NCBI GenBank assembly: GCA_948474755.1
Contig: CAOLHI010007009.1
Location: 1-64,000 of the forward strand
Length of the DNA: 64,000 nucleotides
DNA from: Ctenosaura bakeri
Taxonomy: Eukaryota > Chordata > Lepidosauria > Squamata > Iguanidae
Direction: 5' to 3'
Shown here: in pieces, positions 38,501 to 49,594 of the stretch
Layout of the letters: each line of letters opens with the position of its first letter
Position numbering within the stretch: position 1 is the first letter of the stretch
The notes under the pieces: generated by a model
Seen by the model: only the letters and a program-made list of their open reading frames with translations
What the model was told of the DNA's origin: nothing
The model's database searches: none
Program-made: the position numbers and the translations under genes

Positions 38501-39395
38501 TTTTATTTTTTCCCACTGACTGCTTTCCTAAATTTCCTCATTTTAAAATGCCCCCCCATTTTTTTTTAAATTTTTAATTTCCCATAAAACACTATGTGAT
38601 TATCTATTTAAAATGTCCCAATTCTGACCACTTTAGCTTGTTAACTCAAAGTTTCAATGTTACATTTCCATTTCTTTTTCACTATGGCCTTCCCTGATTG
38701 ATGTTTCTAAAATTCCATTATCCTCTACTGTGTGCTGTGGAACTTTTGACTCTTCTTTCACCTCTGAGCACATCAACACTTACATCCTTTGATTCATCCA
38801 ATTTATCGTAGCCACAGCACTGCTTGTTTGTTTTCTGTCCCGTAGCTCCTTGGTGCCTTCCAACCTGTAAGTCTCATCTTCTGATACAATATCTTGTTTT
38901 GTTTTGGACTGTCTCATCATAGGGCAATTGTTCTAAAGGACATTAAAAAGGTGTTTCCTGTGCCTCCTTCTATGCAGTGCTAACAAGCTTTAGCTATGGT
39001 GCCACTGCCGCTTTTGCTGAGACATCCCCCCCCAGTCTCGCCCTCCATTACTGCCGCTCCCACTAGCTCTTTGGCCATTTTGTTTGGCTCCTAAAAAACC
39101 TCTTTAACGGGAGACCCTCCGCTGGCACTGCTGCCATCCGCATAGCCCCCTGCCTCCAGGAGCCTGCAATCCCACCACCTCTGAAAGGTAAAACCGGAAA
39201 AAAAAAAATGCCATACCGATTCCAAAATCAAGAAACGAGCTGCCAAGGATCGGGCCAAATTCAAGCCAAGAGCCAGAGATACAGGAAACTGAGGAAATCA
39301 CACAAGGCCAACAGGAGGCACTGCAGCTATTTCCACAGTACAAAAAGGGCCCTGGCTGAGCTAATAGCTGGAAGTGAATCAGCCCAGCTGGCCTC
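38500..39395. other. No recognised gene
   Basis: AT-rich to 38,900, then GC-richer. Short open frames only. The AT part contains long T-runs of doubtful accuracy. Confidence 0.35.
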
Positions 39396-39880
39396 TTAAC
39401 TAGCATACTTTATTTTAGGAAAAAGAGCATTGCCACTGTTTCTGCTGTTGGTGGATGACGGGTGCAGAGCCTCTGTTTCCTCCTCCAACTCTACAGGTGC
39501 TGTTGGGATATGGGCTTGCTTCTGCCATAACAGGGCTGCTAGCCTCCTCTGCCTAGCTGTAATCCTCCTCCTGGTGCTTTTCTTCTCTTCCTTCATCCAG
39601 GTAAAACATTGCACCACTCCTGGAGTGGGCAAAGGGTTCATCACATCTCTTTGGCAGTGAAAAAGACGGTCTGGGGGGGGGGGTGAACTCACCGGCATTT
39701 CCCCTGTTTTTGGCTAGCCCCCTGATCCACTCAAAGAAGTACTGCAGGCAGCCCTGGAGCATCAAGGAGTCTAGTATGTCAGCAACTTTTTGATCTTCTT
39801 CCACATCCACTATCACTGGAAGTAGAAAGGCGAAAAATTCATACGATCTGAAAAAAAACCAAAAAAGTTTGGGTTTGATA
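39396..39880 (-). CDS. Unrecognised candidate coding segment, broken at a poly-C run
   Basis: Minus-strand stretch following an acceptor-like TTTTTTTTCAG near 39863 (with another, CTTTCTACTTCCAG, near 39816). It reads SYEFFAFLLPVIVDVEEDQK, VADILDSLMLQGCLQYFFEW and IRGLAKNRGNAGEFTPPP. At 39671-39684 a C/G homopolymer breaks the frame. The next frame continues DRLFHCQRDVMNPLPTPGVV, CFTWMKEEKKSTRRRITARQ and RRLAALLWQKQAHIPTAPVE, to a stop at 39398-39396. Allowing one or two bases of error in the homopolymer, this gives a continuous 150-residue C-terminal exon: acidic/amphipathic, then basic, then Glu/Ser-rich. I know no matching family. It may be host or transposon-derived. Confidence 0.35.
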
Positions 39881-42080
39881 GGCTCTGCAATAAGAGGGGC
39901 TGCTGAATTCAGGGTGGACTTAAGGGCATGTAGGCAACTGCAAGCGAAAAGTGACTGGAGTCCTCTGTGCAGTGATGGGGGCGGTGGACAACGCAGGGCT
40001 CCGTTTCCAGCAGGGATGATGAATGGCCAAAAGGTGTTTGGAGAGCAAAACACTGTCCTCTTTTTGAAGGCAGTCTTTTCTTCTCCTTGGGGGTTGGGTG
40101 AGGCCTGCTAGGCTAAATTAGTTGTTCATTTAGGAGCTGGGCAGCTTGAAGTTCCTGCCACAGCTGTTTTTTAAGACCCAAGACTAGGATTCAAATTGGG
40201 GAATGGGTGTGACTGGTACCCACAACTGGCAAAAAATGGAGTTTTTTGGGTGGAAGAAGAAAAGACTGTTCAGGGAAATTTCTGTTGGCGCAAACTCCCC
40301 CTTATCTTGTTTGAGGTTCATAAGACACTGGGGGTCTGTTAAATGGTGCACTTGTCCATCTGGATTTTTTTTTTGGTATCTTTTTAGGTTTTGCTTTTGG
40401 TTTTTTGGGTTTTTTTTTTTTTTTTTGGTCGTCTGATTTTGGGGATATGGAGAGCTGTGGTTTAAAATCTAACTGTCGCAGTACATTTTGCCAAATCAAG
40501 TGGTAAATTGGGCCCAAAACCAAAAATTCCCTTCTGTGAGACCCTGGCAAAGGAAGTTTTTTGAATGAAGAGCCTTGCAGTGTCCTTGGCATTGGTATCC
40601 AGAACAGGATCAAAATGGCCCTCTTTTTAGAAGGTCTGAACCACTGGTGGTGTATGCTGATGGAAATAGGTACATGACAAAGTCTAGACAGACTCTCTTC
40701 CGTGGTCCTGCAGGGGTCAAGAATGACTGTAGCAAGCCCGTGAACTTCCATCTGGTTGGGAAGGTGGGGAAATTTTGATGGAGTGATTTTGGGTGTGGTG
40801 CGGCCACCAAAACTTGTGAGTGATAAATGGAGCAGATATAGTTTTTAAACCCAGTGGTGGGAACCCATTCTGAAGGCCTTCCCAGAGTTTTTCCAGGCAC
40901 GGGAACAGGCTCTATAGGAAGCTTTTTTCAACACAGATGATTCTATGCCTCATCCCTACAGCATCCCCCATGAATGGGGAAAAAACAGTGGAATGATCGT
41001 TCTGCAATTACTTAGTTTCTAGGAAAGGTCAAAGGTGGTCACTTCTTAGCAAGAAACTTTTAATTTGACCTTGTTCTGATTTACAGCTTTTGGCTGTTTG
41101 ATAAAGGTTATCTTCTGTTGCTAACTTTGTACTTTGGGCACTCTGAATTCTGCCTCAGCACTGAGAGTTGGACAGTTTCCAACTGGGAGGCAACTAGGCG
41201 ATTTTTTACCGTGCTTGTTTTAAATTTTAAAAGAAGCATTTCACTTTAAAGGGGATTCTGCATTTTCTGGCGTACAAAATTCACTTTCCCCCCAAAAATC
41301 TGTTTGAAAGAGGGTTCTTATGTGTGTGTCTTTTACACCAGCAAAAAGAATTTAAAACAAGTAAGGAGACATAGAAATGTTAAAATTTTCCATCCCTTGG
41401 CTCCACTATCAAACGAAAGGGAAACTGTAGTCAGAAATGAAGGTTTAAAATTAGGAAGGGCGGGTCCAGAGCAAAGGATTTCTCCTGGAACAGCATGTCA
41501 GGATCCCCAAAATGGTTTTTGGAGTCCTGGTATGGCTGGGAAAGCTGGGGCTGAAAAAGGGGAACAGGAAAAAAAACACCTCATTTTAAGCTGGTGTGGG
41601 GGGAGCTCTTTTGTGGACAGTAAAAGGAGAAAGGTGTCAATCTGAGAGCAAATCAAGCACAAATGCTAAAAACCCAAAAAAAAAATCGAGGGAAACTTTA
41701 GCACTTTTAAAAAAAATTTCCAGCATAAGTGTTTGTACTCCAGTCACAGCCTCTGTCTAAGTGGACGGAAGTTCATGAAAACTTATGTTAGAAATTTTTT
41801 TTTCTTCGTCTAAAGGTCCCCCAGGATTCCCCAGATTTTTTTTGCTAAAAAAAGGTAACCCTGGTATGTCTTTAATACTACCTAAAAAGTGAGGCTTTTC
41901 TTTGGTCAGATCAGGAGATAACGTACTCACTGGAAAGCATGCTAATCCTGGAAGCTGCATCAGAGATTGAGGTCGACTCGAGGCACAGCCCGAGCCTGAA
42001 GGACCTGATCTGGGCTCAGGTCAGGGATTCTTGGAGGTCTCTCATTCATAGTGTTGACACATGTCCCCTCAAGAGATGGG
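39881..42080. other. No recognised gene
   Basis: 2.2 kb without assignable domains. 40370-40430 is a long T/G run. Open frames at 40302-40751 (minus) and 41304-41645 (plus) show no known motifs. Confidence 0.35.
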
Positions 42081-42084
42081 TTGC

Positions 42085-42310
42085 TCTTTATTGTTGTTAT
42101 TCTTTCTATCCTGCCTTTCTCCCAAAATTGAGACTCAAGGGGGGTTTCAATTTAAACAACCCTACAGTTAAAAGCATACAAAAAAAGAACGTTAAAGTGG
42201 AATTAAACTCTTGACAAATGAAAAAGAATTGAAACTAATTTTAAAAAAAAATAATTAAAAAATAAAAACAATCTAAACAGTTAAATTTAAACATAAAAAC
42301 CCCCAAACCC
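42085..42310 (-). repeat. Copy of the '(A/T)CC(C)GCCTTTCTCCC' interspersed repeat
   Basis: ATCCTGCCTTTCTCCCAAAA then GAGACTCAAGGGG and an A-rich stretch. Same wording as 24835-24890 and related to the LINE tails at 26481 and 59990. Confidence 0.5.
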
Positions 42311-42599
42311 TTCCTTAAAAATTTATTTTTAAAAACCTGTTGGAATAAAAGGTTTTTCTGCTAACAGATGGAAGGACAGTGGGGGAAAGGGGGATTCTAG
42401 TCTCCCTGGGAAAGGAGGTGCAGAGACTAGGGGCAGCCAACAATTGTTCCTGTGACAGTGGGGGGACAGAGAGAAAGGTCCCTTCTGTTGATCTGGCCCT
42501 GGATATTACAAGGAGGATGTTGTTTCTCCTTTTGCCGATCCCTCCCCTTAAACTTATATAGCTTCCCCGGGTTATTTCTCTGTTGTGTTGTTTTCTTTT

Positions 42600-42745
42600 A
42601 GCTATTTTCAACTTATGTCACCCTAACGCTTATCACAGGGTTTTTCCCGGGGGTGGGGGTTGTAACCTGGGTGGGCTTATGGCCAGCTGGGAATCGAACC
42701 TGGGGTTTTAGGGGCCATAGTCCAGTGCTGAAAAAACTGCCCGGG
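42600..42745 (-). mobile_element. tRNA-derived SINE, minus strand
   Basis: The minus strand reads CACTGGACTATGGCCCC, then AGGTTCGATTCCC (a tRNA B-box), GGCCATAAGCCCACC, and after a degraded middle AACCCTGTGATAAGCGTTAG and ACATAAGTTG. This order (promoter head, conserved middle, tail resembling the BovB 3' end 'GGGTCGCCATAAGTC') is that of a squamate tRNA SINE mobilised by BovB. Confidence 0.6.
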
Positions 42746-42749
42746 CTGG

Positions 42750-43045
42750 GTCCCTGCCAAATTCCATTCCCAAACAAATTTCTACACCTTCAGAATCCCT
42801 TCACGCAGGTGTGGGGTAAAAGGCCCTTGGTTTTGAACTAAAACTCCCATCATGCCTCATACTGGCCAATCTGGAGGGAGGCGGCCAGGCTCACAAGGGC
42901 CACTGAGGAGAGGGTTTAATCCCCCCTCCTGGCCTTCAGGGTTCCCGAATACTTATATTCGGGCACTGATCCCTGGGGGAAAACGTCTTTTGGCGACTGT
43001 GATTACTGCATTATAAAACAGAAATGACCATGGTAGGGGCCTTAC
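42750..43045. other. No recognised feature
   Basis: Intron 4 sequence just downstream (in gene sense) of the KRAB exon. Contains several homopolymer runs; nothing assignable. Confidence 0.35.
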
Positions 43046-43169
43046 CAAGGAGGCCACGATCCCTGGGTTCCTCCATGACCTGCGCGTGCAGGGCTCTCTG
43101 ATTGGGATCCAAAAGAACCCACTCCTCTGGGGAGAAATGGACAGCAACGTCTTCAAAGGTGATGGGGCC
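43046..43169 (-). CDS. KRAB-A box exon of the SCAN-KRAB-ZNF gene
   Basis: Encodes [20 protein letters not shown], then [20 protein letters not shown] and LG. The acceptor is a strong pyrimidine tract (TTTTTTTTCCTCCAG, exon from 43169) and the donor is CTTG|GTAAGG after 43046. 124 nt, phase 0 in and phase 1 out. The DV and EEW elements needed for TRIM28 recruitment are present, but the usual MLENYxNLxSLG end is replaced by [12 protein letters not shown] with a net loss of one codon relative to the usual 127-nt exon. The frame stays open. No KRAB-B exon was recognised; the phase lets this exon join directly to the finger exon of copy B (or of copy A). Confidence 0.92.
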
Positions 43170-43840
43170 CTGGAGGAAAAAGAAAAAAAATTCCTGCTCA
43201 CATTTCACACAAAGGCTGTCAGGCACGTGTGCAAGAGACCTTTAAGACTGAAACATCCCTTATTTTGCAAATGGACTTCAAAACAGGTATTACATGTCAT
43301 CTAAATGTAAACCAGTAAATGTAAGTGAGTATGTAACTCTTCATTGAAATTGTTATTCTACTTTTTTTTTAATATTTAATAAAAATTTTTTTAAAAAAAA
43401 AAGGACTGAAATCTCCCTATAGGCTGTTCGACAGGTTCTTTACGGGGGCACCCTCCTTTGAAAACCAGATGTTAGGGAAGCAGGACAGCACTATGGCTTA
43501 CATGCTGGGATTGCGAATTACTAGATGCCTCTGGTCAGCCCAGGTGGGAAGCTATACGGGACTAGATGGGCCTAAGGGCTGACCCAGCAGGCCCAGCCTT
43601 ACGTGCTTTCCTTTGCCAGAGAAAAACAAAGGTGAGAGTTTGGGGTTTGGGGCCCAAAGGAGGAAACTGCCATTTTGAGTACTTTTACACTCAGCATTTT
43701 TTTAATCAAGGGAATCTAAATCATCTATCTGTTAGAAGTGTGAAACTGTTAATATTCATTAACTCAGACGTCTTGGAACTGCGCGTAATTGCTGGTATTC
43801 AAGAGATATATGAACAGGTTGCTTCCTGGTGGTTTTCGAG
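43170..43840. other. Intron 3, no recognised feature
   Basis: Contains an A/T-rich patch (43360-43400) and a short GC-rich stretch (43440-43620) similar to old LINE or CR1 ends ('GCTATACGGGACTAGATGGGC' near 43552 resembles a CR1 3' end). Confidence 0.4.
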
Positions 43841-43844
43841 TAGT

Positions 43845-44010
43845 CATCTGTCCCCTTCACGCTTTAGGATTTTTTGCGCCTGCGCGGTACGTTGGAAGAT
43901 TCTAGAGTTTGGTAGCTTGGCAGGAACCCCCCCCCCCATGCTGGTACTGCGCATGCTCCTCCCGCCGGCAACGGTCTCTCCCCAGTTTGGTAGTCCGCTG
44001 TAAAACCGGG
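43845..44010. repeat. DIRS left inverted terminal repeat
   Basis: Contains GGAAGATTCTAGAGTTTGGT then AGCTTGGCAGGAACCCC and TGCGCATGCTCCTCCCGCC. The complement of 49600-49740 matches at most positions. It carries a C-run of 11 (43929-43939). Confidence 0.93.
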
Positions 44011-44090
44011 ATAAAAAAGGGGGGATGGAAGGGCGGGTATGTGTGGGGACACAGATACCACTGAAAACCACGTTACAGGTAAGCAACCTG

Positions 44091-44120
44091 TTCTTCTTCT
44101 TCGTGGTCTTGTGCCTACAC
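44091..44120. repeat. DIRS internal complementary region
   Basis: TTCTTCTTCTTCGTGGTCTT and GTGCCTACAC match the complement of the outer end of the right ITR (49741-49762: TTTCTTCTTCACGGTCTCTG then TGC). Such a region pairs the two ends in the circular intermediate of DIRS elements. Confidence 0.75.
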
Positions 44121-44199
44121 TTTGGGGGACTTTTAGCTTACCGGTCGGATGGCGGGTCAGGTCCCAAGAACGAAAGCCAACACCTCACGTCCAAACCGA

Positions 44200-44850
44200 G
44201 CATCACGGTGAGACACGCAGTCGAGCCTGTAGTGGCGCACGGAGGTCGATGGTTGGGCCCAGGTCCCACACGTCAGAGTTCAGGCAGGTCTACTCCTCTC
44301 AGGAGGGCTGCAGCCGCCACGGCCCTGGTGGAGTGGGTTCGAAGGATAGCTGGCGGAGGCTTCCTAGCAAGCTCATACGCCAGCTGAAAGGCTGTACCCC
44401 CCAATTCGAGAAGCGCTGGGTGGACATTTTATGGCCCCTTGACGCCTACCGTAGCACACAAAAAGGTGCGGAGTCTGTCTGAAGGGGGCAGTCCTTTTGT
44501 AAAAAGCGGGGGCCCACGAACATCCAGGGAGTGCAGGAACCGCTCCAACGGTGTCGTCGGTACCGGAAAGAAGGTAGTAGGATAATGTCCTGGCCGAGAT
44601 GGAAACTGGCGCCATTTTGGCAAAAAGGAAATGTCCGGCCGGGGGGCCACCTTGTCTCTGTGAAAGACGAGGTAGGGCTCGTCTGCTCGTAGAGCTGTAG
44701 CTCCCCTGCCCGCCTGGCTGGGGTGACAGCGACCAAAAAGGCAGTCTTCAAAGTAAGCAGTCTGTCGTGCAGTCGCCATCGGTTCAAAGGGCGACCCGTC
44801 ACTGCGACAGCCCCAAAGATAGAGCCACGGCGGTAGCGCGGAAATCCGGG
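44200..44850 (-). pseudogene. DIRS tyrosine recombinase, frame-broken
   Basis: Minus-strand pieces in order: LTLKTAFLVAVTPARRAGEL at about 44765-44700, with the box I Arg in the ARRxGEL motif; LRADEPYLVFHRDKVAPRPD; a 'YGRRQGAI' piece near 44445; THSTRA near 44338-44320, with the box II HxxR; and TWAQPSTSVRHYRLDCVS at about 44270-44215, with the candidate nucleophile Tyr at 44229-44231. The catalytic residues are thus visible, but the pieces lie in different frames. It would have joined the circular cDNA to the target. Confidence 0.88.
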
Positions 44851-45311
44851 GGTAAGGTGCTCATCCCTTAGAAACCGTCTAACGGTATCATCCCTGAAGG
44901 GCTCCGACAGGGACGTGGTGGTTGGTATGCCACGATTGTGGTGAGGTACACTTTAGCGACAGGAAGGCCAAACCCTGTTGCCGGAGGTGCAGTAGGAAAT
45001 GAGGAGGTAGGCAAGGCCGCAGGTGATCCGTGTCCCCTCTCCCCTCTGAAAGGGCCCAGAAGGCCGCTCTTTAGGGGTTTGCGGCGCGTCGACTCCTTCC
45101 TGGCCGAAGTAAAACTTACGGAGGAGGGGGTGGTCTATAATGATATTAACGGCTGGAGGGCCAAGAGCGGCAAGTCCGGGTGGAGCACGACCCGTCGGAG
45201 TGGGACAGCAGATCCGGCGTCGATGGGAACCTGAATCGATCGCACGCGGCCTGGAGCAGGGGTGTGAACCAGTGCTGCTTTGGCCAGTACAGGGCTAAGA
45301 ATGACGTCTGC

Positions 45312-45960
45312 TCAGTAGTGGGATCTCGATATCACCCGACCGAGGAGGGGAAACGGGGGGAATGTTAGGGAGCCCTTCGTTCCACCTGAACTGGAGGGCG
45401 TCGCCCATGGAACCTCGATCCTGACCGGCCCACGAGCAGTACCGACACTTCGCATTCTTGTTGGCTCCAAAGAGGTTGATCTTTGGTTCCCCAGCGTTCT
45501 GGATATCCGGAAGCCTCGTGGGAGAGGCCTCGTGATGAGAAGACGTTCCCTGCTGAGCATGTCTGCTGTGGTGTTCTCCTGCCCAGCCAGGTGAACCGCC
45601 ACAGGGTGGTTGAGAGGAACACACCAGTTCCAAAGGTCGAGGGCAATGCTGAGGAGGGTGCTCAAATGAGTCCCTCCTTGCCTGTTGACGTAGCAGACCA
45701 CCGTCGTGTTGTCCGTCAGGATAAAGACCGTGTGGCCAACCACAATGTGGCGGAATGCCCTCAGCGCTTTCCAAATGGCGAGCAGCTTGAGATTGTTGAT
45801 ATGGAGAACGGTCTCGGTCGCTCCAGTGGCCCTGGACTCTGAGCTCGTCGCAGTGAGCCCCCCAGCCGTGAGGGAGGCATCTGTCGTCACTGTGACCCAT
45901 GGCGCTGGCCCCCGGAAAGGCATCCCCGACAGAAGATTGTTGTAGGACTGCCAGCAGAGC
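45312..45960 (-). pseudogene. DIRS RNase H domain, frame-broken
   Basis: VTVTTDASLT (first catalytic Asp) near 45890, then a one-base shift to GWGAHCDELR. Back in the first frame: LHINNLKLLAIWKALRAFRH (Glu-equivalent region), VFILTDNTTVVCYVNRQGGT (second Asp) near 45720, then CVPLNHPVAVHLAGQENTTA and DMLSRE (third Asp). This is the order of DIRS/Pat RNase H domains. Follows RT and precedes the recombinase. Confidence 0.92.
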
Positions 45961-46229
45961 AGGGAGGGACGGATCGGGCCCGGCAGCTGTAGTCGCGGGG
46001 TCGGCTCGTCTCATGGGGGTTAAAAGCACGGACGAACCAGTGTTGGAGAGGCCTTGCGCGCAGCCGGGCGAGATAATCACGGCGGTTGTGGAAGCCTTTG
46101 CCAAGGAGGCTGGATCCTCCTGGCCGATGCGTCAGAGCATTGTACACTGCCGACGCGGTTTAGATTAACTCTGTCTGGTCTATGGAGGAGGCTCTGGCTG
46201 ATACCGAGTCCAGTGTGGCACCGATAATC

Positions 46230-46960
46230 CAGCTTCCTTGCCAGCTCGAGGTGGGACTTCTTCGGATTGACCTGGAGACCGAGACGGGTCAAAAGGTCAA
46301 AGTCCGGTGGATGTCGTCGTAAAGTCTTTTCTGGGACCCCACCAACAGCCAATCGTCCAGATAGGGATAGACGGAGAGGCCCTTCGTCCGCAGGTATGAT
46401 ACCACCGGGGCCATGCATTTGGTGAAGATCCTGGGCGCGGTGAGAGACCGAACGGTAGCACCTTGTACTGGTAACAGGTGCTGTCAACCATGAAGCAAAG
46501 GTCCCGTTGTGCTGCACGCAAATGGCGATGTGGAAAAAAGAATCCCGAGATCGATGGAGGTAACCCGTCTCCTCGACAAAGGAAAAGGCAGGATCAACAG
46601 CAGCGTAACCATCTTGAACCTTTTGGGGCGGATGTATTCGTTCACCCCTCTGAGGTCTAGGATGGGCCGCAGGGATCCGTCTGCCTTGGTCCGTGAAGTA
46701 CCGGGAGAAGAAGCCGGTGGTGCTGGCTGGGCGGGAGCCTTTTCGACTGCTCCCTTCTGAAGCGGGACTGGATCTCTTCCAGCAGGACCGAGCTGGCCGG
46801 GGTTAGAACACCTCGTGGTGGAATATCTTGAAACTCGATGGTGTAGCCAAGACAGACGATAGAAAGTACCTAAAGTCCGTGGTATGTGACGCCACTCCGC
46901 GAGATGCCTTGCCAAGCTCGGTTGATCTTGAAAGCTGTTGGGAGGCTGAAGGTTGGGTGC
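46230..46960 (-). pseudogene. DIRS reverse transcriptase, frame-broken
   Basis: KADGSLRPILDLRGVNEYIR at about 46695-46635 (finger/palm start), FMVDSTCYQYKVLPFGLS at about 46495-46440, then in the next frame PRIFTKCMAP and YPYLDDWLLVG; the catalytic YLDD is coded at 46352-46363. At least three frame changes. Intact catalytic wording in a broken frame points to moderate age. Confidence 0.92.
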
Positions 46961-46999
46961 AGCGGCGGCTGCGTAGGCGGTCAAAACCCGGACTTCGAG

Positions 47000-48900
47000 T
47001 CGGACAAAAATTTTTTTGACGACGTGGCCGGACGTCGCCTAACGATCTCCCCCAAAACCGGTGGTCGGGACTGTCCAGATTGTGTGGACCGCTGCTGAAA
47101 AAGGGCGCCGAGGATTTACGCCAAGATTGGCAGGAGCCTGAGGACCGACGGACCTGCAATGGTTGGTGCATCCCCATCTTCTTGGCGGTAAAAGCGCCTT
47201 GATGATGGAGTCCATGGTCTCTTCGGTCACGGAGTTAAAAAATCCCCCGCCATCAAAGGGGAGTTTTTATCCGCTTTCGGCTGTCCTCCTGGAGTCCAAT
47301 GATTGTAGCCAGGCATGTCAGCGGAGCGCAACCAAACCTCCCCCTCACCCTCGAAGCGACCTCCACGGCGTGCTTTGAGGAGACTATCTCTTGGTTGGCT
47401 ATAGCCATAGCCTTTGTAGAGCTGGGAGGCGGGCCATGGTTCCTCCGGAACCGTTGCCATACAGGGGCCCTGGTTAGAATATTATGCAGGTATGCCACGA
47501 TGAAGGCCTGCGTGTTGGACAGTCTAATGTGGAGCGAGCAGGCAGAATAAAAACCCCCTGGCGAAGGCGTCCAACTTCCCACCCTCGGGTCCAGCAGTGT
47601 CATATGCGCCCTGTTGCCTCCCTTGACCTGAGAACTGACAACGATCGAGTTCGGTACCCGATGACTGAAGAGGAAGCCGCCCTTTTCTTTCTGCAACCGG
47701 TACAGATGCTCCAGGTGATGTGTTCGGCTGGGCCAACGCCGGTTTTGCCCAGGGATGTTTCACGGCCTTAAGGATCTTTTGGGAAGATCGGCAGCGGAGC
47801 GGTGGCCTGCTGCTTTGGTCCACGTAGGAGAAGACGGGATCATTCTCCTCCGGTTCTGAAACCTTTAGGTCGAGGGTCGTGCCACACGTAGCAGGATCCC
47901 GGGTTTGGGGGTCCTCTGGTGACGAGTCCGGATGGCCCCAAAGCCTGATGGTGGTGGCGTGGGATGCCGGGTGGGTCCCGGGGTTCCTCGCCAATTTGTA
48001 GGATCAAAGGACAAAACTGAGACCTCTTTGGGCACCCGTTCTGGGGTTGGATCCCTGGATGCCCGCCGGGGGCACTGGCGTGTTGTCTCTGCCTGAGCAG
48101 CTGCCACCGTGCTCCGTCATGGTTGCCCTTGTCGCGGTGGCCGTCCATGATGGGCTCTTTTTCCAGGACAGCCGACCTCACCGTCTTGATCACCGCCACG
48201 GTCGTGGTCTGGCAGGCCGCCCTAGAAGTCATCGCCGCTCGTGTCGAGATCGTCTCCACCAGTCGCGTAGCGGTGGAGGTAACCATAGGTGGAGGTGACA
48301 CGGCCTGGTAGTGTGGCGAAGGCCCCTCGATCTCCAATAGTGAAGAGATGGGGAGGCGTAGGAATGGTCATACCGGCGTCGTTCTCTGGCTGAACAAATC
48401 GGGAGCGGCCATCCTGTGACCTCCCTACGCAGTGAGCGAGACCGACGGTCCTCTCTTTCCGGGGTGAGAACGCCTGTGGGCTCCCCGCGCCTGGAGTCAT
48501 GGTGGTACCGATCCCCGGGACGACGGAGAATGGGAACGGTAAGGCGCTGGACATTCTCTCCATTCAGACTCATAACGCACCTGGAATATGTGAGGCCTAG
48601 GTGTCCGCGAGTCAAGGAAGGGGGTGCTGGTCGTCATGCACCTCCCGGCGCCAAGGAGATGGTGGCACTTCTGCCCGAGGCCGAACGGTGCCTGGGCGAG
48701 GCCGGACAGTACTCCATCTCCTGCTCTCGTCGGTCAACCGCCCTGCGGTGACTCGACGGGCACTGGATCTCCGTGAGGATTGGAGGTTCCTCCAAAGGTG
48801 AGACAGGCTGATCCTTTGAGGCAAGTCCTCCTCATCAGACAGCTTGACGATCTCACCATGCTCCGACAGCTGCTCCTGTTGTTAGGGAGCTGAGTCGGAG
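47000..48900 (-). pseudogene. DIRS gag-like region, degenerate
   Basis: Upstream of RT in element sense, Arg/Ser- and Pro-rich minus-strand frames (for example MPQRISLSHLWRNLQSSRRS at 48824 and RSRSLRREVTGWP near 48500). Basic, low-complexity and frame-broken, as expected for DIRS ORF1. No diagnostic motif was seen; assignment is from position. Confidence 0.5.
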
Positions 48901-49594
48901 GTGGTGTGGGAGAACGAGTCTCCCAAGGTGGGAAACGTGGCTCTCCTTTCTTTTTTCTTCTTTTCCTTCTTCTTCTCTTTTACTCCCTCCAAAGCCGGGC
49001 GCTTTGTCTGCGCTGCTGTCAACGGCCTGGTCGGGGCCTTTTCAGCTGCGAGGTCCCTTTAGATGTCTTGGCCGCTGCCGACAGCTTGGGGATCCTCGGG
49101 ACGCGGAATGGGCGTCCTCAACGTCGGTGCCACCCCATACTGACGGAGTGGATGGCAGGGCAGGGTGCTGCCATCGATGGTTGGTCACTCTCGATGTCTC
49201 CGACATCACGGCACGTGAAGTCTCTTCCTTCACCCCACGACTGTCCCCAAAAGAATGACTTAAGTCGTGACGATAGGTTCGAAAGGGGTTTTGGGGAATC
49301 CACGGCAGATTGGGCAAGACCTGGTGTTATGGGTCCTGCCCAAGCAAAGAACACTCCCAGTGCTTTCGGAAAGCGACCTTTTGCCCACACGACGCGCACT
49401 TTTTAAAGAGCGAGACATAAAACAGAGAAGTTTAAAGTTCAAGAAGAAGACGAAGAACAACGAAGAAAAAAAGGGGGGAAAGGGAAAACCAAATACCAAA
49501 TCCGAAATCCAAAGAGAGGTAAAACGGTCCAAATTAAACAAAACGCCAAGCCAAAAGCAAAGGGAGGAAAAAGCGAAGAAACCTTCCGTTCGCA

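Noticed and set aside
39721..39860. A 22-nt intron to join the two halves of the 39.4-39.9 kb candidate (GTGAGT...CCCAG)
   Set aside because: Splice-like ends are present but vertebrate introns are not that short; a homopolymer length error is simpler.
42660..42720. A tRNA gene, because of GGTTCGATTCCC
   Set aside because: The B-box is followed by SINE body and tail; no cloverleaf with an anticodon stem can be drawn for a full tRNA.
45483..45842. Plus-strand open frames across the DIRS element
   Set aside because: Shadows of the minus-strand RNase H and RT coding regions, which show clear family motifs.
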